A stretch of 64,000 nt of DNA from Fratercula arctica (taxonomy: Eukaryota > Chordata > Aves > Charadriiformes > Alcidae), in contig CANTUZ010000012.1 of assembly GCA_947846985.1 (NCBI GenBank), positions 21,662,135-21,726,134 of the forward strand, in the 5' to 3' direction. Position 1 is the stretch's first letter; every line of letters begins with the position of its first letter. The notes beneath the pieces are model-generated. The model ran no database searches. It saw nothing but the letters and a program-made list of their open reading frames with translations, and was not told where the DNA came from. This document shows positions 1 through 13,934 of the stretch, in pieces. The translations under genes were made by a program, and so were the position numbers.

Positions 1-3000
1 AGGCAAGATACAGGACAGACGGACAAAGCGAAATCAATTGCTAAAAGGCATATTAGAAAAGACTGAGTCAAAAAGTAGGTTTCAGGATCCCTGGTTCTCA
101 GTTCCGAGTTGCACTGCCTGACTGCTCTTACTATTTTGTAATGACTGTGAAATTTATAACTATTTTGAAGATTTCTGCACATCACTGATGGCAACGATAT
201 TTTAAATCCCTCTAGTATAGGGCTAAAAAATTATCTTTTTATTTTTGTGGTAACAGATCTCTCAGAAGTCCAAAAGTGCCTCATATACTGTTCAAATTCA
301 GCACAATTTACTTCTCTGGAACAGAATCTAGCACCCAGCTTTTGTGCTGTACCACAGCTGTTCCACTAGAGCATTAACACTCCGAAGCACACAGAACATA
401 TTTAATGCCTCTTTACAAATAAGAATTCAGCATGAAAACAGGATTAGAGTAATTCAGAAACAACATTCATTTATGAGTCTGGTGGGTGTCAGCTTAGAAT
501 CAAGTGCAATTTTGTGGCAATTTTTAGGATTTTATGCACAAAATCAAGAGGAAAACCTTTGCAGGAAAACTGCTGCATCCAGGAATCTTTTTGAGAACCT
601 AGGTCACCGCGCTTCATGACTCCTGGCACTTTCATGGCCATCCTTCCACTGTCTCACAAGCTGCTGCCCTGTCTCCTCTCCACGTTTCTGCAATTACAGC
701 CCCACAGCTCTATGGTCACACATCCTGCATGTGGCACAGGGTTGGGTCACGGTCCTGAAAAGACTTAATGAACCCTCAATGAAGTGCACCGAATTTACTT
801 ACCCATTTAAAAAGCATTGTGTTTTGTTAATCCACGATTTTCTGGCTCAGATTCTCACTTCATGTGAGCATCATGGTAATTTCAAAAGACTAACAAAATG
901 TATCTTTAGCCCTTGGGATGACTTATGTCTGGTGCAAAAAGATAGGGATCAACTTATTTAGTTCTTACCTTGCCAATACCATTGCAACTTAACCATTCAG
1001 AAAGGAGACAAATTTGTTAACAAAGTTAAATTAAAGGTCCATCAAATTAAATTGCAGCTATTAGTAATATTAAAAATAATGTCTTCTACTATCAAAAAAG
1101 ACATCATAAACAGCACCAGCTTTTACTTAAATGGTTTATGGATTTTAGTAATTAACAGAGTAAAAGCTACTGTGGCACAGCTTTACAACTGTATGCAGAC
1201 AGAGACATTTTTCCCCCCTTTAATCTTACAAGCAAATAGTAGTAATGGTGGTGGTGGTGACAGACACCCAAGTTTAGGTCAGGGGACTAAACAGCTGCGA
1301 GGACTGATGTTGGTTCACACTATAGTTATACTTTTCTAAAAAGACACAGCTGTTGGTTGACATGAGTTTTGATGTTACACAGATACGTGTCTAAACCAGC
1401 TGACTCCAGATTATCACAGAAAAATTATTTCCTAAGCAATTTCTTTATGAGAAGACAGTAGGAAGACAAACGGCAGCAATTTGTAGATTTATGTCCTTGA
1501 CTCATGGATTTTGACGCAAAGTTTTGGGGGTTTTTTTTGGTTTTGTTGTTGTTGTTGAGCAAGTCGGTGACAATAAAAGATGACAGGAACAGCATTTGCT
1601 CTTAACAAACTTGCTGTTTCAAAACAATGCTGGGAAGCTGCTGACATACCAATACGTATCACTTGCATGGCTAAACTGCTGAAAGTAACCCAGAGCGCAC
1701 ATTCATCTACAGCTTTAGGTCTGCTCACCAAGTTCCTTAGGGAAAACACCTGGCTCCAGGCTGCGGGCTTTCTCCAGGGGCACTGAACACTGAACCACCC
1801 TGATGCAGCTCACAGCCCTGGGTTTTTCCTGTGCACCACACATCCCACCATTCCACCCAGCGTGGCTCTTGATTAATGCCTTCGCTGAGGTGGAAGACAC
1901 TGAAGAGGTGTTATCTCAGTAACAGTGAAGCACATACTGGAGTTCGTGGATGCACTTGGGATGTGGCTGAGGGGGTCATAAAACAGGTAATCCAGAACAG
2001 ATGTACAAGTGAGCACTTTCAAAGAGGCGAGGAGCAGAAGAGGTGTTCTCTGTAACTAATACTAACAAGAAGTGAAAATTTCTCTCTTTTACTCAATGCT
2101 TATTCATTAAAAACAGAACATGCTGACCTTCCCCCACATGAAGTGGGGCAAAGTTCTTATAACTTTCCATAGTGAGGAAATCTATATTTTAATTGGCTTC
2201 TGATGATATTGGTGATTTATGGATGGTTGATCCTAAACGACATTTGCAATAATCTGAAAAGGAAAGGGATATGGCTGCAAAGCACTGCAGGGCCATGGTA
2301 GGAGAGATATAGCCCATCATCACATTTTCCTTTGTAAGGGCTGAATCCTATATCCTGTGAAATCTCTGACAAGTCTCATTTATTTCGACAGTACAGGTCT
2401 TTACATTTGAAAGAATGTTAAGACAACCTTAAATTCTTTCTGGAAATAAAGATTTACTTGAATACACTTTTCCATCAAGGATACTTTAAAGGAAGTCCTG
2501 ATGTGGTTATCAAATACACTTCAAATGTTCAAGGAAATGAAAAATATTTTTCAGTCAACTTGGAAAATCCAGGTCAGGCTTTATAAATATCAAAGACTTC
2601 CAAAGAGAAGCTAACTGGTTTTGACTTCCTACAGGAAATATTTGCTGTGTGACATGCTGAACAATGCCCATTTAGATGAAGTTATTAAATCCACTCTAAG
2701 TTTATTGTGCATGTTTCTAAGTAGGCAATTAGCAATCACTGTTCTATGTCCAGTAAAGGTCTCTGCTGAGTGTGCATCTATGGCTAAAAAAAAGGTCAGC
2801 TATCAGAAGTAACTGGTTTCACAGACACTTTCAGTCAATGCAAGTGTGGGAGAGATGGCTCTGTCATCATGCTGATGATCACCACCGCTAGCTTGGCTGC
2901 ACTAGCCTAAATATGAGTAAGACCTACAGCAATTTAGGTTCAGGACCTGGTCCAGCCAAAAATGAACCCAAAGAAAAGGGGTGGGTGGGTGAGAAATCAG

Positions 3001-3904
3001 TTTTCAGTAAGGAGCAGACACTCCTTTTGGCCTACTATGGACAATTCGCATTAGAAATTTTGAAGTATCTTCTTTTAATACCAGCCAGACTTGGTCGGAT
3101 TAAGACAGCAATGTCCCAAAATATTAGGATCTGCAAAGAATGAGATGCAGAATAGTATAAGAAACATTATAACTCCTTTAAGGTAACTAAATGATAGAGC
3201 TTCATTTGGAATAGAAGGTACCAGACTCATCCCTGCCTATGAAAAGCGTCGTCGCACTAGAGGTTTTGGAGAGGGAGAGAGAGATTATTGACATGTGAAA
3301 AGTGTTTCTAAATATAAACACTTAAGAAAGTGATATTTTGGTGATTTTATTTTATTTAGAAAAGGTAAGAATAAGACAGAATTGCACACGTTAATGATTA
3401 GTAGAAAAATGGTAGATGACAAACTTTTAGTCTTCCCACATTGTAATTCAAAAACAAGGGGACAAAAAGGAGAAGTATTTCAAACCAAGTAAAGGAAATA
3501 CTTTATTTATAAAGTGTCTAATTAAACTGTGCAACTCTTTTCCACAGGAAGTAATTTGGGACAGCATTTTAAAGGGAGTCATGAAATGACTGGACATTTA
3601 GACTTATGACTAATACCATTAGTTATGAAAAGAGACTAAGTCTCATGCCTGCAGACTTACATTTAAGCAATCTATATCATATATCAAAAAAAGCTCAATA
3701 CTGTAGAAGCAGCAGTTCCTAAATCTTTCTCCATGTGTGTTTCTTACATTGTCCTGCAGAACTTTGGTTGCTGCTCATTGCCAAAGACCAGTGTACTGAA
3801 CTGTTTGAATAGTTTTCATTTGATGTTGTATGGGAATCACATTGCTCCTACAAAACAAAAAATGGTATCTTGTGGAAGCCTCTACCATGCATAGTTCCAG
3901 AAAA
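1..3904. other. intergenic DNA, no gene seen
   Basis: AT-rich sequence with only short, unrelated open frames on both strands. In vertebrates EXTL2 is the next gene beyond VCAM1, convergent with it, so its tail could lie to the left, but no EXTL2-like coding sequence was found here. Confidence 0.6.
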
Positions 3905-4225
3905 ATTTAGGGGGGGATGATCACAGGAGATGATCAAGTCCAACATCCCACTGAAAGCAAGGCTAACTTTACAGTTAGATTACGTTGATCAGGGTCTTTT
4001 CCAGCTGAATTGCAAAAATCCTCAAGGACAGAGGTTCTACAGCCGCTGAGCAACCGGTTTTGAGTGATGGACCACCCTCAGCATGCATTTTTTTTCTCAG
4101 ATACAACTGGAATTTCCCTCATCACATCTTTTGACCGTATCCCCTTGTCTTTTTATTGCACACCTCTGAGAAAATACTTGCTCTGTGTTCCCTGTAACCC
4201 CTGCTAAGTGGAGGGGTACTGAAAG
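3905..4225 (-). repeat. old CR1 fragment, minus orientation
   Basis: The plus strand reads as the reverse complement of the CR1 3' region, with degenerate forms of GATGATCAAGTCCAACATCCC, TTGATCAGGGTCTTTTCCAG, CCTCAAGGACAGAGGTTCTA, ATGGACCACCCTCAGCATG and CAACTGGAATTTCCCTCATC. It is clearly more diverged than the copies at 12.9 and 20.4 kb, so it is an older insertion. Confidence 0.85.
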
Positions 4226-7200
4226 ACTACAATCCGTCCAGAAATACACTGTGGCCTTCTAAGATGCACTTCTTACCTGACAATTATATTTAGACATATC
4301 TACAGATTACAAACTTCAAATTGCAAAACAGATTAAATAAGATGGAAAAGTAGGCTTATATTTGCCACAAAATTTCTCATATTTTGGCTTTTAAACCTGT
4401 CATCAGTATATTTTCAAAAAAGTCTATGCTTTTAATTCAATCTAATTGTGACCTCTTCAAAGTTAAGAAATCAGATTATCAAGAATTAAATTGATCAAGC
4501 ATATTATGTGAAATTTAAGGTGCTTCTTTGTACAACTTGTGTGTGGATCATAATCTCAGGGTGACCTAGAAGATGCACTGTACTACATTCCTTTATCTAG
4601 ACTGCAGACTTCTGTCTCTTTCCATAAAAAAACAGGAGCCTGAGGATGGCTCTTTTAAGACACTCAAAAACCATGCTTTCAAGATGCCTGTGCTTGACAG
4701 TTCAACTGCAGGAAAGGTACAACTAAAAAGAGGTATTCATCTTTTAAGTACAGGCAGGGATGTTAATCTTGTGGTTCAGAACTGACAGTTTTTCTTTTCA
4801 AGTGTCATAGGCTTGAGCTCTTATTACACACTCTTCACAGGCTCCAACAAAAGAAGCTCTTGTTTCATCTATGCTTCATGCTGTTGGTCTATCGTTTCAC
4901 ATTTTCATTTTGATAAATCATACAAAATGATACCTTGAAATTAAGTTTTTGTCATTAACAGTGGAAACAATACCTATGTAAACAATCTTTTATAAAATTT
5001 TATGAGATTTTAAAAACATTCTACCAATTCAGTTAGGTTCTCAATATTTCTCTCTCATCTGTTTTATTACTACTCTCTACCCCGTTTTATTATTACTCTT
5101 ATTTTACAGTTTAGGACATTTAACAATGTATCAGCCATTCTTCTTCAACTCTCTCTGGTCAAGATTTCTACATACCAAAAACATTAGACTCTCTTAGAAT
5201 CCAAATAACTTACCTCAAAATTTTTCCCATGGTTGTTGTGAAAAGCATAGTGAAGGTTTTCATTTTATTTGCAATGAAAAAGAGAAGGTGTGGTGGCTAG
5301 TCTTCCTCCTGCCAGCCCTGGACCTGACTGTCACAGCCGTCCCCTGCTTCATTGTGTACTCCACAAAAGGAACAGGGTAGCACAGCATAATAGAAAAAAA
5401 AAAAACAAAACCCAAAAGTCAAATAATCCCTCTGCAACAACCCCAAGGGGACTCTTCTTCAGTCCTTCAAGGAGTCAAAAAAACCCCCTTCCCCCAGCTC
5501 AAAACTGTCCTCCTTTACCTTGATTTCAGTTCCTCAGAAGGGCCTACATCTCACCAAAGGAGCAATATTCTAAATTACTGTACACATTCTGGACAAGAAA
5601 TGTTTTTATTTTTGCTAGGTGAAAAGCAGTTTTGTGAACTGACATAACCAGTCCAAAAAGTGACCAAGCTTGGGTTTTAAAGATAAGCATTCATTTAATG
5701 TCATTGCAACGCTCTTCCAATGAAATAACCTCAGTTTTTATTTCAAAGAGATACAGCATGAAAAACCTGTTTTGAAAGTTATTAACATTATACTCTGTTT
5801 CAAATATAAACTCTTAATAGAAATAGTATTACATCAGTAGTATGACTACATTCCTCAAAAATAAAAAATCAGGTTTTCTTCCAATCCTAATTCTATAGAA
5901 AACACTTGACCTAATTTTTAAAGTAATTATCCACTTTGCTTACAATTGTTTTAAAAAATAATAATTTGAATGTTAAATATTTAAGTGAGAGTTCTTCAAA
6001 TGTGAAAGTAGTTGATTACTCAATTGCACTGTGTAAAATACAGCAACTGGCAATACAGATTGTATGCAGAATTATTCCTTAAGAGATTTTGCACACTCAT
6101 TCCTCCAGCTATAATTTGTGGAATCACTGCCAAATCCCTCCCTCATGCTGCTGACAGCTTGTGGCAATGCTGTGCAGAGTTCTTCACGCTATATTCTCTT
6201 GTGTCCCAGACATTATCTAGAAATCTAGATAGTTTGGTGTTGACAGATCGTTCAAACTTTCTCCCACTTTATTCCATTTTGAAAAGAACACAAACCAAAA
6301 GAGTACAAAACAGAGATTTCAAAAGCTCCCAGACATACCACCACAACATATCGAACTCGGCAAAGCAGTAAGTCATCGCTTGCAAACAAGGATGTTGTGC
6401 ATGCTATGAATTTACATAATTTCAAGTGACAAACCAAACAGAAAACAAATCCATTGCAAGTTACTAAATGCAGTGAAGCAAACTCTGACTCAGGAAACTC
6501 CAGAGTTTCAAACCTGTTGGAGGCTGGGAGTGCATTTGGAGAATATATTAAAATACTCGTTGGTTGTACAGCATTTTTTAGACATTAAGTTTTACCTACT
6601 GCTGATTAAAAAAACTTGCTCTGACCTAGTGTGGTCATTCTTATGTTCTACATCATAGTGAATCTCATTTTGCTTTCACTGGGTCTTTCTGCAATTATCT
6701 TGTTACCTCCTTACCTGGGTCTGGTTCCAAAATTATGTGTGTGCACTCATAAAAGACTGCAGAAACCTTGGGGGTGAGTCAGTATTAATCTCACCCAGTA
6801 TTTACTTTTGCTTCCCTATTCAATCAAGCCCAAGGCTAAACAGGTGCCTCAGTCATAACTCATATCTACTCACCTGTCTCTCATCTCTGCAACAAGAGGG
6901 CTTTGCTAACAAAAACTACAACAGCTTTTAGGAGGTGGAATTTCATGTCCAAAGAAGTGCAGATCTTGGAGGTTTATGCAGCCTCATTCTATTGAATTAA
7001 CGGAGAGCTAGACACAGGAAAGAAGAAGGAATAATCATACATGTGGGCTGCTGGTAAAGTGTGCTCTTCAACTGCTTGCTACTACAGATAGTTGCTACCA
7101 AAAAAAAAAGGGAACAAAACAATGAATAATACAGTTCTGTCAGTAAGTTTATAGATATTATAAACAGGATATTTCAGTAGATTTATATTTTGAACACAGA

Positions 7201-9289
7201 ATTTTCAGCCTATGAATTTACCTTTAGATGTGGAAATAAATTCTCCTGTATCCTATACATTTCTTGAGCTGCTTCTATAGATACACTACTTTTTTGGCTA
7301 GCAGAGAAAGTAGACCACTATTCTGCCCTGTTCTTGCTTTTTACTTCAACTCAGACTTGGGAAGAGTGGTTTATGCCAACATGGTCACAATTTCTCAAAA
7401 GAAGTGACGTTCTTTAATCAATACAAACAAAATCTTGCTCTCTGCTCCATCCCTGCTCTGTTGTCAGCACCAAGGCCATTGTAACTATGAACTAGAACAA
7501 AAGGCTCAACAACAATGTGGTGCTGGAATTGCGTTTTGTTGGTGAGAAGGAATTTTTCTTTCCTTTTTCTCAGAGCTTATCTACAAGCCCTAAATTATCT
7601 CCCTAAAATGTTTATTTCTGTATGCTTTTCAGATAAGAGTGCCTGAATGAATTATTCAATGGTAAAGAATCATGCTGTCTTGCCTCACTTTACTGTTACG
7701 GTGCTTGGATATATATGGAGGGACAAAATGTTCCTGAATTTTAGTCGAACAGGGAATCAATAGAAACAATAGCAGATACATTTTCGATGTCATTTTAAAA
7801 ACTGTAGGCAGTCAGATTTTAGCTCTATTTTATACATATTTCTGATATTGAAACAAGCGAACAAATGTGCCATTTGTGGTAAGATTTTGTTGCTTAAGAC
7901 CATTAGCTGAAGGTCAAGATACAATGCCAGTAAATAACCCAACCCCATTTTCTGAAGTTCGCTCTTCAGCTGCATGTTAGAAGTAGTGCTAAAGGATGTA
8001 GTGCTGGTTTTTTTTCATGCACACCAAATGCATCGGAATGTAAAAACCTAGTTTAATTTACTAGGTTTGACTAGCCAAAGCAAAGAGGCTCTGTGGCTCA
8101 GCTGGTAGGAGTGTCTTAAAGTTACATCACTGTTGAAACTGATAGTCTCCATCACTGCAAGTCTCTGAGCCCTTAAATATGAAAGCACAACATAAATTAT
8201 AACAGCCTGAAATAGGTGGGAGTGTTCAAGACATGACATCTGTGTTGGGAACATGAATCAATTCAACGTCTATGGCACCATTTCTTTCAACTGCTGAGAA
8301 CAGATGTCCCATATCTGCCTCTCATTCAAAGGAAAGGTAAAATATTTAAGAGAAAAAATCAATGGCATTAGGTCACAACATTCTGGTTTTTACAATTAAG
8401 CACAGCAAAGAGCAGTAAAGTCATTCTGTTTTCCTCATATGCTCCTTTCTGGTTCAGTTAACATATACAGGTATAGTTTTCATTATTGCAATGAAAAAAC
8501 AAACAAACAAACAAAAAAGTCATTGTTGTCCTACTTCAAGTCGCATAAGCACAGAGTTACAGACCCTCTGTCACATCTGTTTATAAAATATGTATTTGCC
8601 TTTTTTTAAAAATAAATCTTCAGTTAGTCCTGGCACAAATCTTAGGATTTAAACACCGACGTTTCTTCACATTGCAAAAAGCAAAAGGCGCCCTTGTAAG
8701 GGTAAATTTTCAACCTGTCAAAAAACTGTTCCCTTTGTTTCATCCACAACAAACCTTAAACATAGCAGAATCACTGAGAGGAACCAAGGCCACAGCAAAC
8801 AAGGGGAACTTCACACCCCTCTATCTCATAGATGCCCATCTGGCCATTCTGTGTACTTCAACAGCATCAGAAGGACTCCTCGGGTGGGAAGAGGAGAAGA
8901 ACAGACAGTACCTGGTGACCACCCAAGCACTCAGAACAATACATTTTAACTATTAAGATGCCTGGTAGCTAACAGCAAAGCACATCACTCTTTTCACAAG
9001 CATTTCCATATTTCTGCTAGCATAACTTGCACCACTTTGGTGGCAGGATACGTAGCATGTGAACCCCAAAAGATTTTGAGGCTTAAAGGCTATTGAGACG
9101 CACAACAGACAACAGAACAGGAGAGGTAGTTTCCCCAATATAACTGCTTCTCTTTTGTCTTTTTTAAATGTGAAGTGGCCTTCAAACTGCTTATAGAGCA
9201 GTGTCAAAAACTGACAGTTTTTGATTGGTAAGTCTGGGTAAAACTCAGACTGGTTGGTATGACTAATTAAATAATGGGAAAAGCTGATA
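4226..9289. other. intergenic DNA, no gene seen
   Basis: AT-rich, with scattered A/T runs and one AAAC repeat. No frame resembles a known protein. A tRNA A-box-like string occurs at 8094-8105 without a convincing tRNA fold. Confidence 0.6.
8494..8518. repeat. AAAC tetranucleotide repeat
   Basis: A short run of AAAC units flanked by A runs, in intergenic DNA. Confidence 0.85.
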
Positions 9290-9880
9290 CAGGGATTAAA
9301 GCACAGAAAACATAATTAGTGCCAGTCAGCATGGTTTTATGGAACGTAGGCATTATCAGACAGATTTAAGGTACTTGGACTCATGAGGCATCTGACTTCG
9401 TATCGCATAATTTCTGTTTCAAAAAAACATGTTAAGAACAGCTCTGAGGGACTGTATCCTACAAAGGACTGAGGAACCATAATGGGAATAAGGAATTGAC
9501 TTATTCTTTATTCCCTGCAGTGAGTCTCTTACCAAAAAAATGGCAAATGTGAAAAAGGCTGGTTATGGAAGCAGAGCTGCACAGAGGATGAGTAAAGAAG
9601 CAAAATCACCACTGTCACTGGCAGAAACAGCACTGAGGGATCATATACAGATCTTTTACCACATGTTAAAGAGTATGTTGAAGTGCTAGAGGGGATTTAG
9701 AAAAGACCACAATGATTGTTTACTGCTGTAGAAAATGCCTTATAGAGAAAGGTAGGCTTACAATAGCTTAATCTGTTTAGTTTATCAAAGAAATGAGATG
9801 GCTTGATCACAGGATGCAATTATCTTATGGGGAGAAAGGCATGAAAGGGCAGACCAATTGGACTAGGAAGTAGGCCACGT
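9290..9880 (+). repeat. ancient CR1/L3-type LINE fragment
   Basis: Two recognisable blocks of the CR1/L3 3' region are present: GTCAGCATGGTTTTATGGAA with AGGTACTTGGACTCATGAGG near the start, and TAATCTGTTTAGTTTATCAA with AGAAATGAGATGGCTTGATC near the end. They lie in the order and spacing expected for an element on the plus strand. The sequence is heavily diverged and no frame remains. Confidence 0.65.
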
Positions 9881-11464
9881 ATATACAACAGAAAGGGCAC
9901 AGCTAATTATCAAGGACAATGACATGTTCTCCATTTGTGAGAAACTCCCAGTCGAAATCAGATTCCTTACAGGGGGACATGCTCTGCTCAGAGAAGTTAC
10001 CTGGCGGGTGAAGCGCAGCAGCCTGTCGCAGGCAGAGACACCAGGCCTTGGTTCAGCCTTAAACACCACGATCAGGCCCTGTCAGTCCCTGCAAACACAG
10101 GGCCTCCAGCGTTATCTCCAGCAGGTAACAGCACCTCTGTCACGGCATGTATTAACTGCTCGGCATACCCACAAAATAATTTGAAAGCCTGCTTGGAGAA
10201 GTTTAAAAAGCACATTTTGTTCTGTTTTGAGCTTTACATTTTAAGGAAGAGCACATCCTGAACTAGCTGCGGGGAGCGAGATTTTGCAATCACCTTTTAA
10301 AATCCAGGCCCGTTTTAGCATGAGCATTTAGCTTTCCCCCATGGTACTGCTGGGATGAACCCCCTCTCTGAGGACAGACACAAGGGCAACAGGTGTGCTT
10401 GAGCACGGGCCCAGGCAGGGGAAAATGGAACTCTACAGCCTGCAAGGTGACTTTGTGGAGAAAACCTGAGCGGAGCTGTCACAGCCCTTTGCTCTACACA
10501 CCACTTTCTTGGTCATAAAGACAGGCCCTATGGCAGGGACTCTTACCTAGACCTCCAGGTGGCTCTGACCCCTTCTGGAAGTGCCTCATGAGCTGCTGTT
10601 CATGCCTTTTGGCCAGGGCAGAGGCTCTGTATTTTGCTTGATGAGAAAGAGTGCAAGGAGAAACAATATTTCTTCTGTAATTTTAATGAAAAAGAGAAGT
10701 TATTTGACTGTGAACTTCTAACTTCCGTAGGACAAGCTTCTGCCCAAATCATTAAGTGTCCTGGAAAATACCAAGAATCAGGCAGTAGGGGAGGAGATCC
10801 CCTGGCAAGGCCCTTCTTTGTGATTTCACTGAGAGGAATCTTGCTGCCCACACAAGAGCAGCCTCTCCTAAAATGAGCACTACAAGCTCTATCTACCCAC
10901 TTAGTATTTCTAGGTGAAAAACTGGCCCTGTTGAAATCACAGACCAACTCCTATTGACTTAAATGACTTAATACAAGGGTAGACATTAAGGTCTGCATCT
11001 GTATCACAAATACTGGTGAAACCCGCAGGGGACAGCATACCAGGGAACCCATGGAGGAATTTCCAGAAAAGGCTACACAAGCCCCAAAGTGCTGTTGCAA
11101 TATTACTCCTATTTCTCTCCCACTCATCTTTCTTCTTTTTATTCCTTCTAAGGGACGATGGGAGAGGGAAAAACAGCACAGGAGCTGCTAGGCTCCTTCT
11201 CCAAGTATATCTGGTCCAAGACCACTCAGAAAAGGCAAGACATACCTTACTGGGTCTTACCAGTGATCCTGCTACCACAGTGTCTCCAGCAGTGGGAGAC
11301 ACTATTTCAGGAGAGCATGCAAATCTGGCCAATTTCTGCAGTATATTCCCTGGGGATTGCTCTGCATCAATGGCCATTGGATTAGGGATGTTATATAGTA
11401 GATTTCTGCCTATTCCCTTTACTAGTTTTTTTATGGACCTTTAGCCTATTATTTTTTCCATTCC
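9881..11464. other. intergenic DNA, somewhat GC-richer, no gene seen
   Basis: Moderately GC-rich between two old LINE fragments. Two overlapping frames of about 140 codons on opposite strands at 10.94-11.44 kb show no recognisable domain and no codon pattern favouring either strand. Confidence 0.55.
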
Positions 11465-11990
11465 CCTCTTAAGCCCATTGTTACTGTTATCCTCCACAAC
11501 CTTCTGCAGCAGCTTCCAGTAGTTTACCATTCACTGTGTAAAGAAGTTCTTTCTATTATTTTCATGAAACTGCTCTCTCCTTAGTTTGCGTGGCCTGCAG
11601 TTCTGGCATCGCATGATTTCGCAAACAGCAGTTCTGCATCTGTTGTTTGCTAGCGACTGCCTTCACAATTTGGAAAATGTCAGTCACATCCCCTCCTCCT
11701 TCAGAATTCTCTCTCCAAAATGGAAAGCCCCTGGCATTTTCAATTTTCCTGTTTGCCAGTCCTCCTCCTTTGTATCTTTTCTAAGTATTCTTCTTGCAAT
11801 GCAGATACCAGAACTATACCCAGTAGGCAAAATGTGTGTGCACCAAAGTTTTGCACAGTGGAAAAATCATGCTTTATGGTTTGTTCACAAGACAGCACTG
11901 AGACAGGCCTGACATTACTCTGAATAAATCTGCCTAGCACCACCTCCAATAAATTTATATCATGGGCCTGTCAAAGCTCTCCTCCTCCTC
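11465..11990 (-). repeat. ancient CR1/L3-type LINE fragment, minus orientation
   Basis: The plus strand matches the reverse complement of a CR1/L3 3' region: TCCACAACCTTCTGCAGCAG, ACTGTGTAAAGAAGTTCTTT, CAGTCACATCCCCTCCTCC, AAAATGGAAAGCCCCTGG, TCTTTTCTAAGTATTC and GATACCAGAACTATACCCAG, in the right order. Short open frames over this interval are repeat-derived or chance. Confidence 0.75.
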
Positions 11991-12859
11991 TGCCTTCAGT
12001 CTTTTCTTCACCCTCCTACTGCATGTTCACATTCCTCCAAGCCAAGTCCTCACTGCTCTCCCATTTTTCTGCTACACCCCCACTTTCTAAGCCTCCCTTT
12101 CCAACTGTAGATAAGCACAGGATCCTGCATGCATTGATTTACTGTGCACAAAACACTGCTGAACACACTATGAGAAAGATATGGGAGATCTGCACCACTG
12201 CCTTATTCTGCAGCCAGCTACCAAGCTACCAAGAGACATCTGCATTTGTGCTGCTCTTGGGGCAGTTGTTACCATTGGTGTAATGTAAAGAAGAACTTTT
12301 CACATATCTCTGCTTGACCTTGTGTGTGCAGGTTTGGGGGAGCCAAGCCCACTTTCCTGTGCCTAACACAGTGGCTCAGGGACGCTGAGACTAGATGCAC
12401 TTCAACATCTCAGCCACAGTGCCCACATCTCTCACAGCCTTGCCCTCAGTGCTGAACATCACCAACCAGATGAGTCAAAGCAGCACTGCTAGCCAGGAGG
12501 AGGGATGTAAGGGAGGATACCATCAAACTCCACCACTCCTTCCCCCTCATCTTTGCCTCTGCACAGAAAGCCCACCATTTTCACAGCCATTTTGCCAACA
12601 CTGTAGAGTGTGCGGTGAAAAAAGGCACTAACCAGGGTGAAGCATGCAGGCACCAATTGTCTATTAAAAGGAAAGTTGTCAGGCAAGTGGTTTAGTTTTC
12701 CACAATTGGCAGCTTGGAAAGAGCATTTCTTCAGGAAACGACTCAACCACCATTGCTGAGGCTGCATAGATTTTGCCTCTGCCCCTTGCCTATGCCTTTA
12801 GGTCGCTGCCTGCCTTGCTTGTGCCTTTACAGCTAGGGCTTCCCATGACACTTGAACTT
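11991..12859. other. intergenic DNA, no gene seen
   Basis: Unremarkable sequence between LINE fragments; short frames only. Confidence 0.55.
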
Positions 12860-13045
12860 GAGGGTGCCAGAGCACTGGAACAGGCTGCCCATAGAGGTGG
12901 TGGAGTCTCCTTCTCCGGAGATATTAAAAACCCACCTGGACGCAATCGTGTCCAACTTGCTCTAGGTGACCCTGCTCTGGCAGGGGGGTTGGACTAGATG
13001 ACCTCTGAAGGTCCCTTCCAACCCCTACCATTCTGTGATTCTGCT
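12860..13045 (+). repeat. CR1 LINE 3' fragment downstream of VCAM1
   Basis: Shows the CR1 tail: GAGCACTGGAACAGGCTGCCC, AGGTGGTGGAGTCTCC, GGGGGGTTGGACTAGATGAC, GGTCCCTTCCAACCCCTACC and the terminal ATTCTGTGATTCTG. The element is 5'-truncated and ends with the ATTCTGTG repeat typical of CR1. It sits about 100 bp beyond the predicted VCAM1 poly(A) site. Confidence 0.95.
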
Positions 13046-13129
13046 GTTGCTAAGGATCGTAGTTTTCACTAGTTCCTTCCATAGGAACGTGTATTCTGAC
13101 ATAATCTTAAGCAAGAATCACTAGTCAAA

Positions 13130-13934
13130 GAAACCTACTGGTAGTTTTATTTTGCAGTAGAAATCTGTAAAACATATTTATTGCCAGCTTATATTCTAAA
13201 TGAAGGGTCTGATATGTCTCATCACAAAATAAGAGATTTCTGACATTGATTTGAGAATGATTAAACCATACAAAAATACCTGAGCTGTCCTAAAACTAAC
13301 TAGACTATAATCCCAGATGCTGTCTGAATAATATCTAAAATAAAGTGTTTCACAAATGAGCCTTGAGCTCCTAAATTAATTTAAATTAATTAGAAATGCA
13401 TAGCCCAGTGATTGTGTAACTTCATTGAAGGTAGAGTTTATGGCAATATGAATGAAGATAACATTTTCCAAACATCACCACAAGCAGACAAATTATATTA
13501 AAAACATTCACTCTGTAGAGTAATACAAATTAAAATATTATCACCTGATCAGCTCAACTAATGCTGGTTTATATCTTTGAATTAACAACATTTCTCTGTA
13601 CAGTTGCAGTAATACTGCAATTTTACAAACTGATATTCAGTTGAACATATTTATAACACAAATTATACACTATGTACAAACCTAGTTCTCCAAAAAACTC
13701 TTTGTTCAGCATGCTTCAACACGGAAGTGATTTATCAATTTCTAGGACAGGAGGCTAGCTTTACCTTTAATTTATATACTGAAATACTTCTCAAAACATG
13801 AAAAAAAATCCATTTGCTATCACATGGCAGTGTTCTTAAGTCACTTGTTTGTTACCATGTATTATAGAAGAGCAGAACCAGTCACAACAATAAATAACAT
13901 TGCTTATTATGAATGTAGACTTAGATTCATGCGA
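13130..13934 (-). other. VCAM1: VCAM1 3' UTR (inferred)
   Basis: AT-rich stretch following the stop codon. Two AATAAA signals on the minus strand, at 13177-13182 and 13146-13151, are the first canonical ones found downstream of the stop, so cleavage is expected near 13.13-13.16 kb. ATTTA motifs are present on the minus strand, as is common for cytokine-induced mRNAs. The end point is inferred, not shown. Confidence 0.55.
13146..13182 (-). terminator. VCAM1: VCAM1 candidate poly(A) signals (two AATAAA)
   Basis: Two minus-strand AATAAA hexamers, 13177-13182 and 13146-13151, lie about 750-790 nt past the stop codon and about 100 bp before the CR1 copy that ends at 13043. Confidence 0.5.

Noticed and set aside
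10937..11444. Overlapping 146-codon (minus) and 142-codon (plus) open frames
   Set aside because: No recognisable domain, no splice or promoter context, and both strands are equally open, pointing to chance in slightly GC-richer DNA.
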